DNA of 64,000 nucleotides from NCBI GenBank assembly GCA_032717465.1, contig CM064690.1, positions 30,465,653 through 30,529,652 on the forward strand. Reading direction: 5' to 3'. This stretch comes from Coenobita brevimanus (Eukaryota > Arthropoda > Malacostraca > Decapoda > Coenobitidae). Each line of letters opens with the position of its first letter. Position 1 is the stretch's first letter. The translations under genes were made by a program, and so were the position numbers. Shown in pieces: positions 43,665 to 54,494 of this stretch. The notes beneath the pieces are model-generated. The model was given only the letters and a program-made list of their open reading frames with translations. It was not told the origin of the DNA and made no database searches.

Positions 43665-43885
43665 ATGAGGTAGGAATGAGTCTCCTTGGTAACTAGTAAT
43701 ACTATAATGACTAATGATTGGCCATTAAATGACCTGAAAGGAGTTGCTACGGATGTTTGTCATGGTTAAACTCCATTCATTAACCAAGGAGACTCATTCC
43801 TGCCTCATAACTGAAGCTCATCAAACTTTATGCAACCACGACTTAGTATTCAAGTTGTGGGAGTGGCTTAATTCTTTCAAGTAAA
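43665..43885. mobile_element. Family G foldback copy
   Basis: GGAATGAGTCTCCTTGGTAAC at 43674 and ACCAAGGAGACTCATTCCTGC at about 43783 are inverted. The right half continues with GCAACCACGACTTAGTATTC and AAGTTGTGGGAGTGGC. Confidence 0.75.
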
Positions 43886-43944
43886 AAAAATAAATGGCAG
43901 TGTTGGTTGTGAAACATGGCCTGTGGATGCCTTAGATTTCACTC

Positions 43945-44172
43945 AGTACAATGACTGACGAAGAGAGTGTATGTGAGTGAGGTGGAGGGGGAGAGAGGGA
44001 GGGGGAGGCCGAGGATGAGATGGAGAGATGGGGTGGAGAGATATATGAGAGAGGGGGGGTGTGAGTTGGGAGCAGGGGAGTGAAATGGCGGGGGACAGGG
44101 CGACTTGGAGGCAATTTGTTTGTGGCCACCCCAAACGGGATTGAGGCGTCTGGCAATAGATAGATAGATAGA
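43945..44172 (+). mobile_element. LINE 3' end (family D), best copy
   Basis: A decayed reverse transcriptase C-terminus (GAGGCCGAGGATGAGATGG, GAGAGATATATGAGAGAGG) leads into GGCGGGGGACAGGGCGACTTG, TTTGTTTGTGGCCACCCC and an (ATAG)n tail at 44156. Confidence 0.8.
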
Positions 44173-44231
44173 CAATGCCCTTTTTTATTTATTTTTTATT
44201 TTTCTTTACTGCCTTTATTTTTGCTGTTGTG

Positions 44232-44365
44232 AGTACAGGCTTATCTGCACACGAACCCAGGGGACTGGAGTATATAGCTGCATTTCTTTTTCAGTCCACC
44301 ATTATGCTTTGGGGGGATAGGAAAGGGACTGAGGGATGCTCGGTGGAGCTGCCCGGTTATATAAG
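44232..44365 (-). mobile_element. SINE-like family C fragment
   Basis: GCTGCATTTCTTTTTCAGTCC, CACCATTATGCTTTGGGGGG and GGAGCTGCCCGGTTATAT are reversed family C blocks. Confidence 0.6.
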
Positions 44366-44660
44366 GTTAGGTTAGATTAGAAAAGGCTTAAGTCTGAACT
44401 CGTTACCTGCTGAAAGATCAGAAGAGAGATTATGTTACTGCAGGTTAGATTAAGAGAAGTTAGAGTAGGTTAGATTGGGTCAAGTTAGACTCACTTTAAC
44501 CAGGCCTAATGGTTGATTTTGACAAGACTCTTTCTTGGATGGTGAATGGAGACTAGAGGAGATATTAGGTTGGGTTTGACTACTGTACACTAGATTAGGC
44601 TGAGCAAGATTGGGTTTGATTTGGTTAGGCTACAGTTACTTTACCTTAACCTGCTCTTAT
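44362..44660. repeat. TTAGG-like degenerate tract
   Basis: Scattered AGGTTAGGTTAGATTAG and related motifs resembling the arthropod telomere repeat, not in a regular array. Confidence 0.45.
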
Positions 44661-45002
44661 TTAAAACTTTCCTTTGCCTTTCCTCTTCTCTTTCCAAATT
44701 TACTCTTTTTCAAGTTTTCCGATGCTCTTTATCTCGTAGTTTCCCCCTGTTCAAATTATTTTTCTTATTATTTCCTTGTATCTTTATCTGCAGCTCTGAA
44801 TGAACACTTCTCCTTCAACACTGAACTTTGATTTTCTCTTCATATTTTGTTTCATATATTTCATGGTCCTATCTTTTTCAATATCTACCGGTACGTCTCG
44901 AATTTTTTTTGGTGTCCATAATAAAGTCAACGCGGAGAGCACGCCAGATCTCACTACAGTAGGCTACCTGTAAGTGAATGCTGGGACGTGACTGCCCTCC
45001 CT

Positions 45003-45046
<44 letters not shown>

Positions 45047-45400
45047 GATGACACCCTGGTCCTGTAAGGGGCGGGGTAAGAGATGAATCGCCCTCATGTC
45101 GTCCTGTCCTCCGCTATAAAATTGTTACAATATAATATTACTATTAAAATATCGGTGCATCGTTGTCAGCCATTCAATTTTTGAAAGACCAAATTCTGTT
45201 AAATGAAGTAATAGTTTTGTAATACCGGTAAAGGCGCAGTAAAAGTATTATAAATTGTATTATGTTTTTAGAAGTACAATTCTCTGTCGAGTACTGATAT
45301 TTTTGGTTAATAAATCATAATGGATAAAATATTTGTTAGTTTGTCAGCACTCATACAACATTTCTTTACCACACTGTAATTTTAATGTATATTACTAGAA
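44661..45400. other. Unassigned stretch
   Basis: A (CT)n run at 45007-45042; otherwise AT-rich with no gene seen. Confidence 0.35.
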
Positions 45401-45404
45401 GCTT

Positions 45405-45605
45405 CGTAACGCTTCTTCCTTAGCGATTTATTTTGCATATTTCACCTTAATTCTCTTCTGCGTTTTTCTTTTCTTTCGTAATTTTGTGTACAGTACCCTG
45501 GATTGCATACTCCCCAGCACCAATTACTTACCTATTTATTTTACGTACCACACCTTAATTTTTGTCATGCGTTATTTATGACATTTTAATACCCATATTC
45601 TTTAC
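45405..45605. mobile_element. Family E half-copy
   Basis: TCTTCCTTAGCGATTTATTTTGC at 45412 matches the family E arm; a weaker TATTTATTTTACGTACCAC follows at 45533. The opposite arm is not found. Confidence 0.55.
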
Positions 45606-45732
45606 ATATTATTCATGAGGATAATATAGGTGTAAAAGGAAGAATAGGTCTTTAATTAAGAGATGCTGCGAAATGACCAATGACTTAGATGACGACCCAA
45701 AATGACCTGTGAATTGTTTTGGGTACTATCAG

Positions 45733-45734
<2 letters not shown>

Positions 45735-45766
<32 letters not shown>

Positions 45767-45867
45767 AAAATCTAAAAAAAAAAAACAGACTAAGGAGCTG
45801 ACGTAAACGTAATAATAATAATAATGATAATAATATTAATAACAATAACAATTACCTTGACGGATGC

Positions 45868-45919
<52 letters not shown>

Positions 45920-46042
45920 GGAGGCCAAATATATAGTTGGCAACTCGCCCTTGGTGTGCCCTCACTTTATTCTCTCTCTCTCTCTCTCTCTCTCTCGTCC
46001 TTCTGTAGTATGAAATTTTCTCATATTTGTGTTCGTTCCCAC

Positions 46043-46095
<53 letters not shown>
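45735..46095. repeat. Cluster of CT, GA and CA microsatellites
   Basis: CT at 45735-45765, AAT-type at 45810-45850, GA at 45871-45917, CT at 45971-45996 and CT/CA at 46042-46095. Confidence 0.93.
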
Positions 46096-46097
<2 letters not shown>

Positions 46098-46144
46098 GAT
46101 AAAGATCCGTAACTTATTAATTTTTGCTACTGATGGGTTGATTT

Positions 46145-46240
46145 GACTAGCAACCAAGGAGACTCACTCCTACCTCATAACTAAAGCTACCGGTAATTGA
46201 ATTTTATATGTGGGAGTGGGCCAGTTCCGTCAGATGAAAG
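46145..46240 (+). mobile_element. Family G fragment
   Basis: CAACCAAGGAGACTCACTCC, TACCTCATAACTAAAGC and GGGAGTGGGCCAGTTCCGTC. Confidence 0.65.
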
Positions 46241-46338
46241 CAAACCGAGTCTAGTAACCAAGGAGACGGAGCGTTAAGGCTTTTGTTATCGTTAGGGAGT
46301 CAGATGAATCATGGTCCCTTATTTTAAACTTCAGGCCT

Positions 46339-46351
46339 TGAGAGAGAGAGG

Positions 46352-46399
<48 letters not shown>
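46339..46399. repeat. (GA)n microsatellite
   Basis: About 60 bases of GA with two GGGA interruptions. Confidence 0.96.
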
Positions 46400-46401
<2 letters not shown>

Positions 46402-46566
46402 TGACATTTAATGGCGACAGTATTAACACACTCAGGCTCCTATAGCTTACTCTCATCTCTTTTTCTATATATTTCCAAAGGTCACTGAACTGCAATATAT
46501 TGACTATGCCTGATCTGAGTCTTTGGCTGCTGCTGCGTCTGTGAATGCTTATTATCTCACTATCTT

Positions 46567-46569
<3 letters not shown>

Positions 46570-46646
<77 letters not shown>
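46570..46646. repeat. (GA)n microsatellite
   Basis: About 76 bases of pure GA; followed by ATC-type trinucleotide runs at 46735-46760 and 46830-46870. Confidence 0.97.
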
Positions 46647-46902
46647 ATACGCACTTAAGTTTAAAAGTGGGCCAGATTATTATAGGGAGTGTGTAGTACA
46701 GAGCTTATGTTTAGTAGGTGAGATCATTATTACTATCATCATCATCATCATCATCATCATTTTCTTCCCCCTACTCCTGTATCATTATCACCACCCTTCC
46801 CTTACGTCTCATCATTATCACTATCCTCCTCCTCATCATCATCATCATCATTATTGTTGTTGTTGTTTTTCGAGGTTCATATTAACGTAAGCCTTGTGGA
46901 CT

Positions 46903-47037
46903 ACAGGCTAAAATCGCTCTTTTCTTGCAGTACACGATCCTCCTTGCGGTAGATACGGAGTTGAGGGATGTTTGTAATCCTGTCAGTGGAGTCACCTTGT
47001 TATATCAATGCCACCACGCCAAGGCACTCCATGTTGT
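46903..47037 (-). mobile_element. SINE-like family C copy
   Basis: Reversed: GACTACAGGCTAAAATCGC, GTACACGATCCTCCTTGCGG and CAATGCCACCACGCCAAGGC. Confidence 0.75.
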
Positions 47038-47109
47038 GGGGGGCATGAATGGCCTCCACGAAACGACCTCGAAAATATTTCTGTCTTTGCTCAATATCGG
47101 CTTTCTACT

Positions 47110-47600
47110 CCCACACCACACCACCCTCCTCCATATACCAGTGCACCACCACACACCACACCACACCACCCTCCCTCATCTACACTACGCCACACCCACC
47201 ACACCACACCACTCCATCATCCATCCTATGCTATCAAACCATACTCCATGCACCACCACACAGCACTCCCATATATCATCACCCCACACCACACCACCCT
47301 CTCTCATATATCATCACTCCACACCACACCATTCTTCTTATACCACCACACCACACCCTCCTTCATATATCACCACACCACAACCTCCTTCATATACTAC
47401 CACACCACACCACACCATCCTTCTTCATATACCACCACACTACACCTCACCACGCCACGCCACACCACTCCACACCACACTCCTTCATATACTACCACAC
47501 CACACCACACCATCCTCCTTCATATACCACCACACTACACCTCACCACGCCACGCCACACCACTCCACACCACACTCCTTCATATACGAGCACACCACAC
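47110..47600. repeat. CACCACACCA minisatellite with 95-bp higher-order unit
   Basis: Degenerate CCACACCAC repeats. Units beginning CCTTCATATACTACCACACC at 47387 and 47482 are almost identical over 95 bp, and a third starts at 47577. Long frames here are Thr/His/Pro/Ser artefacts. Confidence 0.9.
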
Positions 47601-47613
47601 CACACAACTGTGC

Positions 47614-47750
47614 TGGATGAGGACGCCTTCACGTGGTAGCATCAATATTCACTAAATGAGGATAGTGAACTGAGGAAGGGTAGTGTAAGCCTGCAGTCCA
47701 CTGGGTTCTGGTCCCGATGAGTCTAGGGCAACAACAACAACAACAACACG
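47614..47750 (+). mobile_element. SINE-like family C copy
   Basis: GATGAGGACGCCTTCACGTGG, GAGGATAGTGAACTGAGG, GCCTGCAGTCCACTGGGTTC, then an (ACA)n tail. Confidence 0.78.
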
Positions 47751-47812
47751 CCATCCACCCTCACATACTCCGTCACCTTGTTCCTGATCTGCCATAGTTA
47801 CCCCCAAAATAG

Positions 47813-47814
<2 letters not shown>

Positions 47815-47849
<35 letters not shown>
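47815..47849. repeat. (CT)n microsatellite
   Basis: Pure CT run. Confidence 0.96.
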
Positions 47850-47851
<2 letters not shown>

Positions 47852-48164
47852 TCACATTTTTAAAAACTTTGTTACTGATCAATAAATTAAGCAAATTTAA
47901 GAAATTAATGTATAAAATGGATTGTAGGAACTGGGATAGGAAGATGAAGAAAGAATGGAGAGTAAATAGGATTGTTTTGGGTGCAGGAAAAGCTAAGAAG
48001 TTTTTTATTTATTTATTTATGTTGCCTATTCTTTATCTTTGGAGAAATATTTCAAAGTGAAGAGGTAATAGCTTTCATTAACTTCTAAGCTGAATAATAA
48101 TGTCTTCAGACAGTAAGGATAAGAAAAAATGTACGGAAATCGGTACTGGTTTAAATATGAGGAC

Positions 48165-48312
48165 TGGGAGGGAATTGTTGCTCGCATAATGCTCCTCAGG
48201 GATGGGCGAGGCTGGTCATCCTCGCCTTAAATGCTGGGAGGGAGTAGGTAATTAGCCCCAGGTCCTCTACGCTGCTGAAGGGGTAAAAGAGAATTGGAGG
48301 ATGGATAATGGA
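48165..48312 (+). mobile_element. SINE family B body
   Basis: GAATTGTTGCTCGCATAATGC, CAGGGATGGGCGAGGCTGG and TAGCCCCAGGTCCTCTACGC, ending GGAGGATGGATAATGG. The tRNA-like head is missing or decayed. Confidence 0.7.
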
Positions 48313-48697
48313 ATAACCTCCCTTCCTGAAACAGATCTACTAGAGCATAAAAAGTAGCCCCATTCCTTTATGAGTCAGTATACAGGTGATAAGTATGAGG
48401 ATATTTTAACTAACTATATAATTTACTGAAACGTCAAGAAGAATAGGGATAACTTTTCCATATTAACCCCTTCACTAGTCATAACGTAGTTCATGGCATT
48501 CTTCCTGATTACCGAAGAATTTTGTTTAGGGTAGATTTTTGGCAGTGAAAGAATCAATAAAGTGTGTATATGACCTTTGCATCCTGGAAAAGCTCTCCAG
48601 CTTAATCAAGTCGTCTGCGGGTACCAAGAATGGGGTAGATGGGGTGAACAAAATCGCCTGAAAACATCGATAAGGAAAACAATCGAGGTATTGTGTT

Positions 48698-48699
<2 letters not shown>
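48313..48699. other. Unassigned stretch
   Basis: AT-rich; no gene or repeat family that I can support. Confidence 0.3.

Positions 48700-48735
<36 letters not shown>
48700..48735. repeat. (GT)n microsatellite
   Basis: Pure GT run. Confidence 0.96.
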
Positions 48736-48737
<2 letters not shown>

Positions 48738-50140
48738 CTGAAAATACCTTCCTGCTTACACAAGTGTCCTCACATGAAAGCAAACTGACTATAGGAGTTT
48801 GTGAATGAGCATGAATGTTTAAGAGAACCCCTAAATGTTTAGTGAAGTGGTGAGATGTTTGTGGCTTGATAAGTCTGCGGCACACATTCGTTTTTCTAGG
48901 AAGGGCAAAGAGGGTGCAAGATCCGTCTCATGTCTCATATACGAAAAAAAAAAAATTTGTTTGGCAGAAGCAATTTATGAAGAGTTTATGAGACCCGGAT
49001 GTGGTCAGTAGTTCTTCGGCAGAGTTCAAAAACCTCATTTTCCAGAAGTAAAAGCTTTCAAACTCTCATAAATTATGGTTCTGATTGTTTAAGAAAGGAG
49101 TATAGCTGAAAGTCTCCATAGAGAGGAAGGAAATTGCCCTTTATCAAGAAGTCAGCATAATTTTAGATGGACGGCAGCACATTCTTACAAGCTGAAAAGG
49201 CACAAATATATATTTTTACCATGAAAATGACCCTAATTTTAATTTTACATATGCAGACGATTAAATTGAGCTAACAAGGTGCTGATATATAAGAGGTGTT
49301 TCCTAGGTTAGGTAAATCTATATGTAGATAGACAGATAGAAAGATAAATAGATAGATAGATAGACAAACATATTTTATTGACCACAGAATAGTAAGAACG
49401 AAAAATAAGAGGTCAGCTATGTGAAAACTTCGAAAGGCTTTGTAAGTCTGCATAATTTGTGCGATGGTGTTTGTGTCCGGTACGTACTATCCGTGCATGG
49501 CTTCCGTGCTAATCTGTCCGTATTGCGTCATTGGTATGTACGAACCCGGGGCACGTAGGTTGCGTGCCAAGAGGAACTCCGTACCTAAACTCGGCGCAGG
49601 GTGATGATTTTTTCCTGATTTGGTTTACGACCTGTATTTACCAACTTTCCCCAGCTTAACCTCCCCTCTGTTCAACACTGATGCAGAACTTAACCTATAT
49701 ATTCAGTTGTGCATATGGGTAATACACCAATATGTCCTTCTCAGTTTGTACATCCCTTACTCAATGGCCTCTGATCCTTTACAAACAGTGTCAAGGCATC
49801 TTCAAGGGAGCAGATCTTGAATTTGGCTTTCTTCCTTTTTCGGTTAGTGAGGAAAAAACAACAACCTTTTTTTTAAGCTTCCCCTTTTTTTCTTCCGTTA
49901 AAAGATTCGATGATTTTTTCGTTTTATTCTTGCAGTTTTAAGACTGTTTTACTCAGTTTAGGAGAGGTTTTTGGCCATGGAGGGGTTAGATTTAGCCTTC
50001 ATTAACCCCTTCATTGTACTGGGTCTCTCCTAAGCATAAGAAAATCGCGTAAATTATAGAAGGGATTGGCTAGGGCGCATTAACTCTAGCCTGTCAAAGA
50101 TGTGTAACCCCTTTCAGCTCAGTTGATGGCCAAGTGTAGG
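48736..50140. other. Unassigned AT-rich stretch
   Basis: GATA-type repeats at 49325-49365. Otherwise non-coding in appearance, with no domain in any frame. Confidence 0.35.
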
Positions 50141-50144
50141 CAGA

Positions 50145-50278
50145 CTGGAGGGTTGATTTCCACAGTAACCAAGGGGACACATTCCTATCTCATAATTAAA
50201 GTCCACCGAATTAATGCAACCACGACACAGTGTTCAAGTTCTGATTGATCCATTTCCGTCAGATGAAAGCAGACTATA
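50145..50278 (+). mobile_element. Family G copy
   Basis: GTAACCAAGGGGACACATTCC, GCAACCACGACACAGTGTTC and CAGATGAAAGCAGACTATAG. A further fragment lies at 50670-50725. Confidence 0.65.
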
Positions 50279-50369
50279 GAAAAAATATATGGGGCTGCAG
50301 TTGTGTATAAGACTGAATATTAATGTGACAGGATGAGACAAGAGTAATAATGGGCTACTACGGAGATTT

Positions 50370-50392
50370 GGAGAGAGAGAGAGAGAGAGAGG

Positions 50393-50439
<47 letters not shown>
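50370..50439. repeat. (GA)n microsatellite
   Basis: GA run with GGGA and AAAG interruptions. Confidence 0.96.
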
Positions 50440-50441
<2 letters not shown>

Positions 50442-50477
50442 TGCCAGTGAACTCTATATAAACACACTCACTAGTTC

Positions 50478-50640
50478 GTCCACCTCAACTTTGTGTAGAT
50501 TTTCGTCCTTTTTCAGCTTATTTCACGTAGCTCAGTAACAGAAGGCAGAATAAGACAACAGTACGTCTCTTCATCCTGTCTGTTGCACTTCTTCGTGACT
50601 ACAGCTCGATTTTTATGATCAAACGAAAATCCCTAACCCC
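50478..50640 (-). mobile_element. Family A MITE copy
   Basis: Reversed: TCAACTTTGTGTAGATTTTCG, TTATTTCACGTAGCTCAGTAAC and CACTTCTTCGTGACTACAGC. Confidence 0.75.
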
Positions 50641-50727
50641 TTTCAGCCCAGTTGATGGCCAGGCGTGGTCACATTGGAGGGTGATTTGACTAGTAACCAT
50701 GGAGATTCATTCCTAACTGTTGTACCA

Positions 50728-50865
50728 TATTCTAGAGTTGGTGCCGTGATCTCTGGCTCATCGGAAAGTGAACCCAGGGAACTGAGGCTGATGTTGCCCT
50801 TACCTTGCAGTCCGCCATCCTCCTTTCGGGGGATAGGTGCCACCGCGTGAATGCGTCCCTGTTCA
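50728..50865 (-). mobile_element. SINE-like family C copy
   Basis: Reversed: CCTTACCTTGCAGTCCGCC, CATCCTCCTTTCGGGGGATAG and GTGCCACCGCGTGAATGC. Confidence 0.7.
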
Positions 50866-50984
50866 GCACCCTTCTTGCTTTATTTTCTTCGTTACCTGTT
50901 ACAGACCAAGCAAGAATAAGAGTACGGTTCACTTTATTTTCAAGTTACGTTTCCACCCCCGAAATGCCACCCCAATACACCCCA

Positions 50985-51188
50985 TGGACCTATATTCTGC
51001 TCGCTTCAACCGGGCGTAAAATCGTTGAGTTGCAGCAGAGAGATACACACGGGAATATGGTGCGAATCACAGTGAGGTGCTATGGAGAGGATGTAGAGCC
51101 GTAGTATTGTCTTTTTCTGCCACCGAGGTACGCAAAAGAATCTGCAAAGGGACGAATAAATCTACCAAGTCAAGATAAAAGAACTACT
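50985..51188 (+). mobile_element. Family A MITE copy
   Basis: CTCGCTTCAACCGGGCGTAAA, GCTATGGAGAGGATGTAGAGC, CGTAGTATTGTCTTTTTCTGCC and CCAAGTCAAGATAAAAGAAC. Confidence 0.8.
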
Positions 51189-51470
51189 GTAATCCTGGAC
51201 TGGTTGGTGATTTATTGCTGACTCAGGTGGGATTTAGTATGTAGTAAAAATAAAAGGAGGAATTTCGTCAATGGATTTCCCAGCCAAATACGCCCAAATT
51301 ATAGGCAAAAATGCGCCCCAAACACGTCCAGTGGAGCTAGTAATCCGGGGTTTGGGGGGGATTTATCTATGGCGTAGGTTGGGACTTATTAGGCGGGATT
51401 TAGTGCAGGGATTTACCAGACGAAGGCCAATGCGCTGAGTCACTTCCTTGCTCCATTTTGCTGCCCACCC
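51189..51470. other. Unassigned stretch
   Basis: Repeated (G/A)GGATTTA(G/T) motifs; nothing identified. Confidence 0.3.
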
Positions 51471-51734
51471 CATCACCACCAGCTCTACCCTCACACCTCT
51501 CTCTCTCTCATCGGATCTCCTCGCCATCCACCCTTCCCTTTACCTTCATCCTCTCTCCCTCCCTCCCTCCCTTCCTCTTCTCTCCCCTCCCTTCCCTCAC
51601 CTTCGCCCCTCTCCTCCTCTCCTCTCCCTCACATTTCCTCTTTCTTTTCCCGTCACCTTCTTCTTCCTCCTCATCTTTCCACTTCTTCCTCTCTTCCCGT
51701 TTTCTTCTTCCTTCATCTCGACCTTTCGTGTTTT

Positions 51735-51765
<31 letters not shown>

Positions 51766-51778
51766 GTGTTCTTCTTCT

Positions 51779-51829
<51 letters not shown>

Positions 51830-51854
51830 AATTTTACTCCACTGCTCATACACC

Positions 51855-51899
<45 letters not shown>

Positions 51900-51900
51900 T
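51471..51900. repeat. Pyrimidine-rich tract, (TTG)n, (CT)n, (TTA)n
   Basis: C/T-rich to 51730, then a run of GTT triplets, (CT)n at 51783-51826 and an ATT run at 51857-51897. Confidence 0.9.
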
Positions 51901-51993
51901 GGAGCCCACCTCACCTCATCTTAAAGTGAGAAAAAGATGATGATAATTATGGTGATTTCCTCATCTTTCGGCCTCATTCACCTCTCCATTCTA

Positions 51994-52002
<9 letters not shown>

Positions 52003-52042
<40 letters not shown>

Positions 52043-52134
52043 GTCTACTACACACCTTGTTCTTCCTCCCTCACCTTTCGCCCTCATTCACCTCTCTAGT
52101 ACCCCTATCCCACCTCTCTGTCTCTGTCTGTCTG

Positions 52135-52191
<57 letters not shown>
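52003..52191. repeat. (CT)n microsatellites
   Basis: Two CT blocks, 52003-52041 and 52120-52191, inside a C/T-rich stretch; CCTGCCTCAC repeats follow at 52263-52302. Confidence 0.95.
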
Positions 52192-52195
<4 letters not shown>

Positions 52196-52302
52196 GCCAC
52201 CCTCCTCCACCACCCAGCCAGCTAGTGCCAGAACTTTGTTGATCATATGTTCAGTCTACCTCTGCCTCGCCCTGCCTCACCCTGCCTCACCCTGCCTCAC
52301 CC

Positions 52303-52437
52303 CATAGGTATCTGAAGGTGGAGAAGAGGTAGGGAAGTGATGGAGAAGTGGTGAAGTGCTGAAGAAGTGGTTAAGTGAAGTGTAGTGGTGGAGGAAGGTG
52401 CAGAGGTGAAGGAAAGCAGAGAAGTGGCAGAGAAAGG

Positions 52438-52476
<39 letters not shown>

Positions 52477-53298
52477 TGAGTGCAGGAGAAAGTTATGACG
52501 ATTTTTAAATACTTATAATCAAGTTGTGGAAAATATTTTGAGCAAGAATAATTTTAGGTGATGATGATGATGATGATGATGATGATTGATGATTAAAAAA
52601 GTGATGATGTTGGAATCAGCTTTCATCATCTTGGTGTGGAGATTTATTGGTGGATTTTCTTTTGTGGTGAAGTGCGTGGTGAAACGATGGTGATTATGAT
52701 GAAAAGGTGGAGACTGTGGTGAAGAGATGTAGTGTGTGATAAAGAAGATGAATATTGCTGTAGAAAACGTGGAACGCGGTGAAACAGTGGATGAAAAAAT
52801 GATGAAGATAGTGATGACCAGTTTGAAATCCCTATCGTCAGCTAGAAAGGAATTGGTGTGATGAAACTGAAGCTAAATATACGAGTGGTGATGAGGAAAA
52901 CTGGGGAGTGTGATGAGATAGTGAAGAGTGATGAAGAAATGACTATGATGACTAGTTTGAAGTACCTATTTAACGAACTGATACGGAATTAGTGTGATGA
53001 CTAAGTGTATGAATATAATGAAGTAGTGATGATGAAAGGAAGAGAAATGATGGAAAAATCATAGGAAAATATATAGATGGAGAGAGGAGGGAAAGTTTTT
53101 GGTGATGATGATGATGATATGAAATTCCTTAGCCTATGAGAATTTTTTGTATAAAAACTGAATAATGACGTGATGACGTCTCAGAGAAAATGGTGGAGGG
53201 AGTGATGAAGAAGTGAATAGTGATGAAAAAATAGTGATGAAATTAAAAGAACATGGAGATATATTAGTGCAGTTTATGGAAAATAAAACTACAGCCTT
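52303..53298. repeat. Degenerate GATGA/GTGATGAA-rich tract
   Basis: GTGATGAAG, GGTGGAGAA and (GAT)n motifs for about 1 kb, with (GA)n at 52442-52473. A similar tract continues at 53520-53960. No gene is seen. Confidence 0.65.
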
Positions 53299-53515
53299 TT
53301 CTCTACGCCTTTCACCTTAACTTGGCCAAATTTTGTACTTTTGCAACTTAACATGGCTCAATAACAGAAAAATATAATACTACAGATCTACATCCTCTCC
53401 AATGCACATTTTCGTAATTAGGAGCATATTCTAGCGTTAATTTATCATTACAATACATTATTCAGTAAGGAAAGATGGTAATTTTAGGTCAGGTTAAAAT
53501 GAAAAGAGTATGGAT
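53298..53515 (-). mobile_element. Family A MITE, near full length
   Basis: Ends CCTTTCACCTTAACTTGGCC and GTCAGGTTAAAATGAAAAGAG are inverted; GCATATTCTAGCGTTAATTTA lies inside. Confidence 0.82.
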
Positions 53516-53965
53516 GAGATATTTAGAAGTATGGAAGCAATGGAATTACTGACAGTGAAAAATCTGAAGGTGATGAAACGATGGAACAATGATGAAGAAA
53601 TGGTGGTGAAATGTGGTGATGTTGTGGTGAAGGGATAGACAGATGATGGAGATTGTGATGAAGAAGGTAGAGGGTCATGCAGTGGAGGTATTGGTGATGA
53701 AGATTTTGTGAAAAAGTGGATATAGAGATGAAAAGATGGAAATTATGGTGAAGAAGTGGTGGCCAGTTCAACATAAACACGTGTAGATGTTTTGTGTGAT
53801 TGGAAAGTGGGTAGGAAGGTGGATGGATAAAATATAATGTGGAATCTCATAAAGTGGAGAGATTTAGTGATGGAAATGTGGATATAACGATGGGAAAAGT
53901 GTGAAGACTGTGATGAATAAGTGGATAGAAGTAAAATGTTGAGGGAGTGATGGGGAAGCGAAAAG

Positions 53966-53969
<4 letters not shown>

Positions 53970-54017
<48 letters not shown>
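53970..54017. repeat. (CA)n microsatellite
   Basis: Pure CA run. Confidence 0.97.
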
Positions 54018-54019
<2 letters not shown>

Positions 54020-54113
54020 CTTCGTTTCTAGCATCGTATTCTAGTATTAATTAATTGCTATAACTCAGCATTCAAGATGAATATATTAGGCCAAGTTAAC
54101 GTGAACAGAGTGC
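54018..54113 (-). mobile_element. Family A MITE fragment
   Basis: TAGCATCGTATTCTAGTATTA and GGCCAAGTTAACGTGAAC; the other half is replaced by the CA tract. Confidence 0.7.
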
Positions 54114-54145
54114 GAGTATAATTGAGGTATATAGGAGATACGAAG

Positions 54146-54148
<3 letters not shown>

Positions 54149-54197
<49 letters not shown>

Positions 54198-54243
54198 CTT
54201 TTCCCTCACGAGGACTGGAAATACGCATTAATTTCACTTAGTT

Positions 54244-54296
<53 letters not shown>

Positions 54297-54343
54297 ATAA
54301 CTCAGGAACAGACTTGACCCAGATTACGCGTGCGCGTGCGTTC

Positions 54344-54405
<62 letters not shown>
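54149..54405. repeat. GA, CT and GT microsatellites
   Basis: GA at 54149-54196, CT at 54250-54294 and GT at 54348-54404. The GA and CT blocks form an inverted pair about 55 bases apart. Confidence 0.96.
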
Positions 54406-54406
<1 letters not shown>

Positions 54407-54494
54407 CAGGTACGGTAGATAGAGACAGACAAATAGGAAGATTTAGTCTGATAGACAGTGGTTCAGAGGCAGCCATCAAAATTAATAATAATAG

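Noticed and set aside
46925..47655. Three overlapping frames of about 200-230 codons
   Set aside because: All three forward frames are open because the CACCACACCA repeat has no stop codons; the proteins are Thr/His/Pro/Ser repeats and overlap SINE-like sequence.
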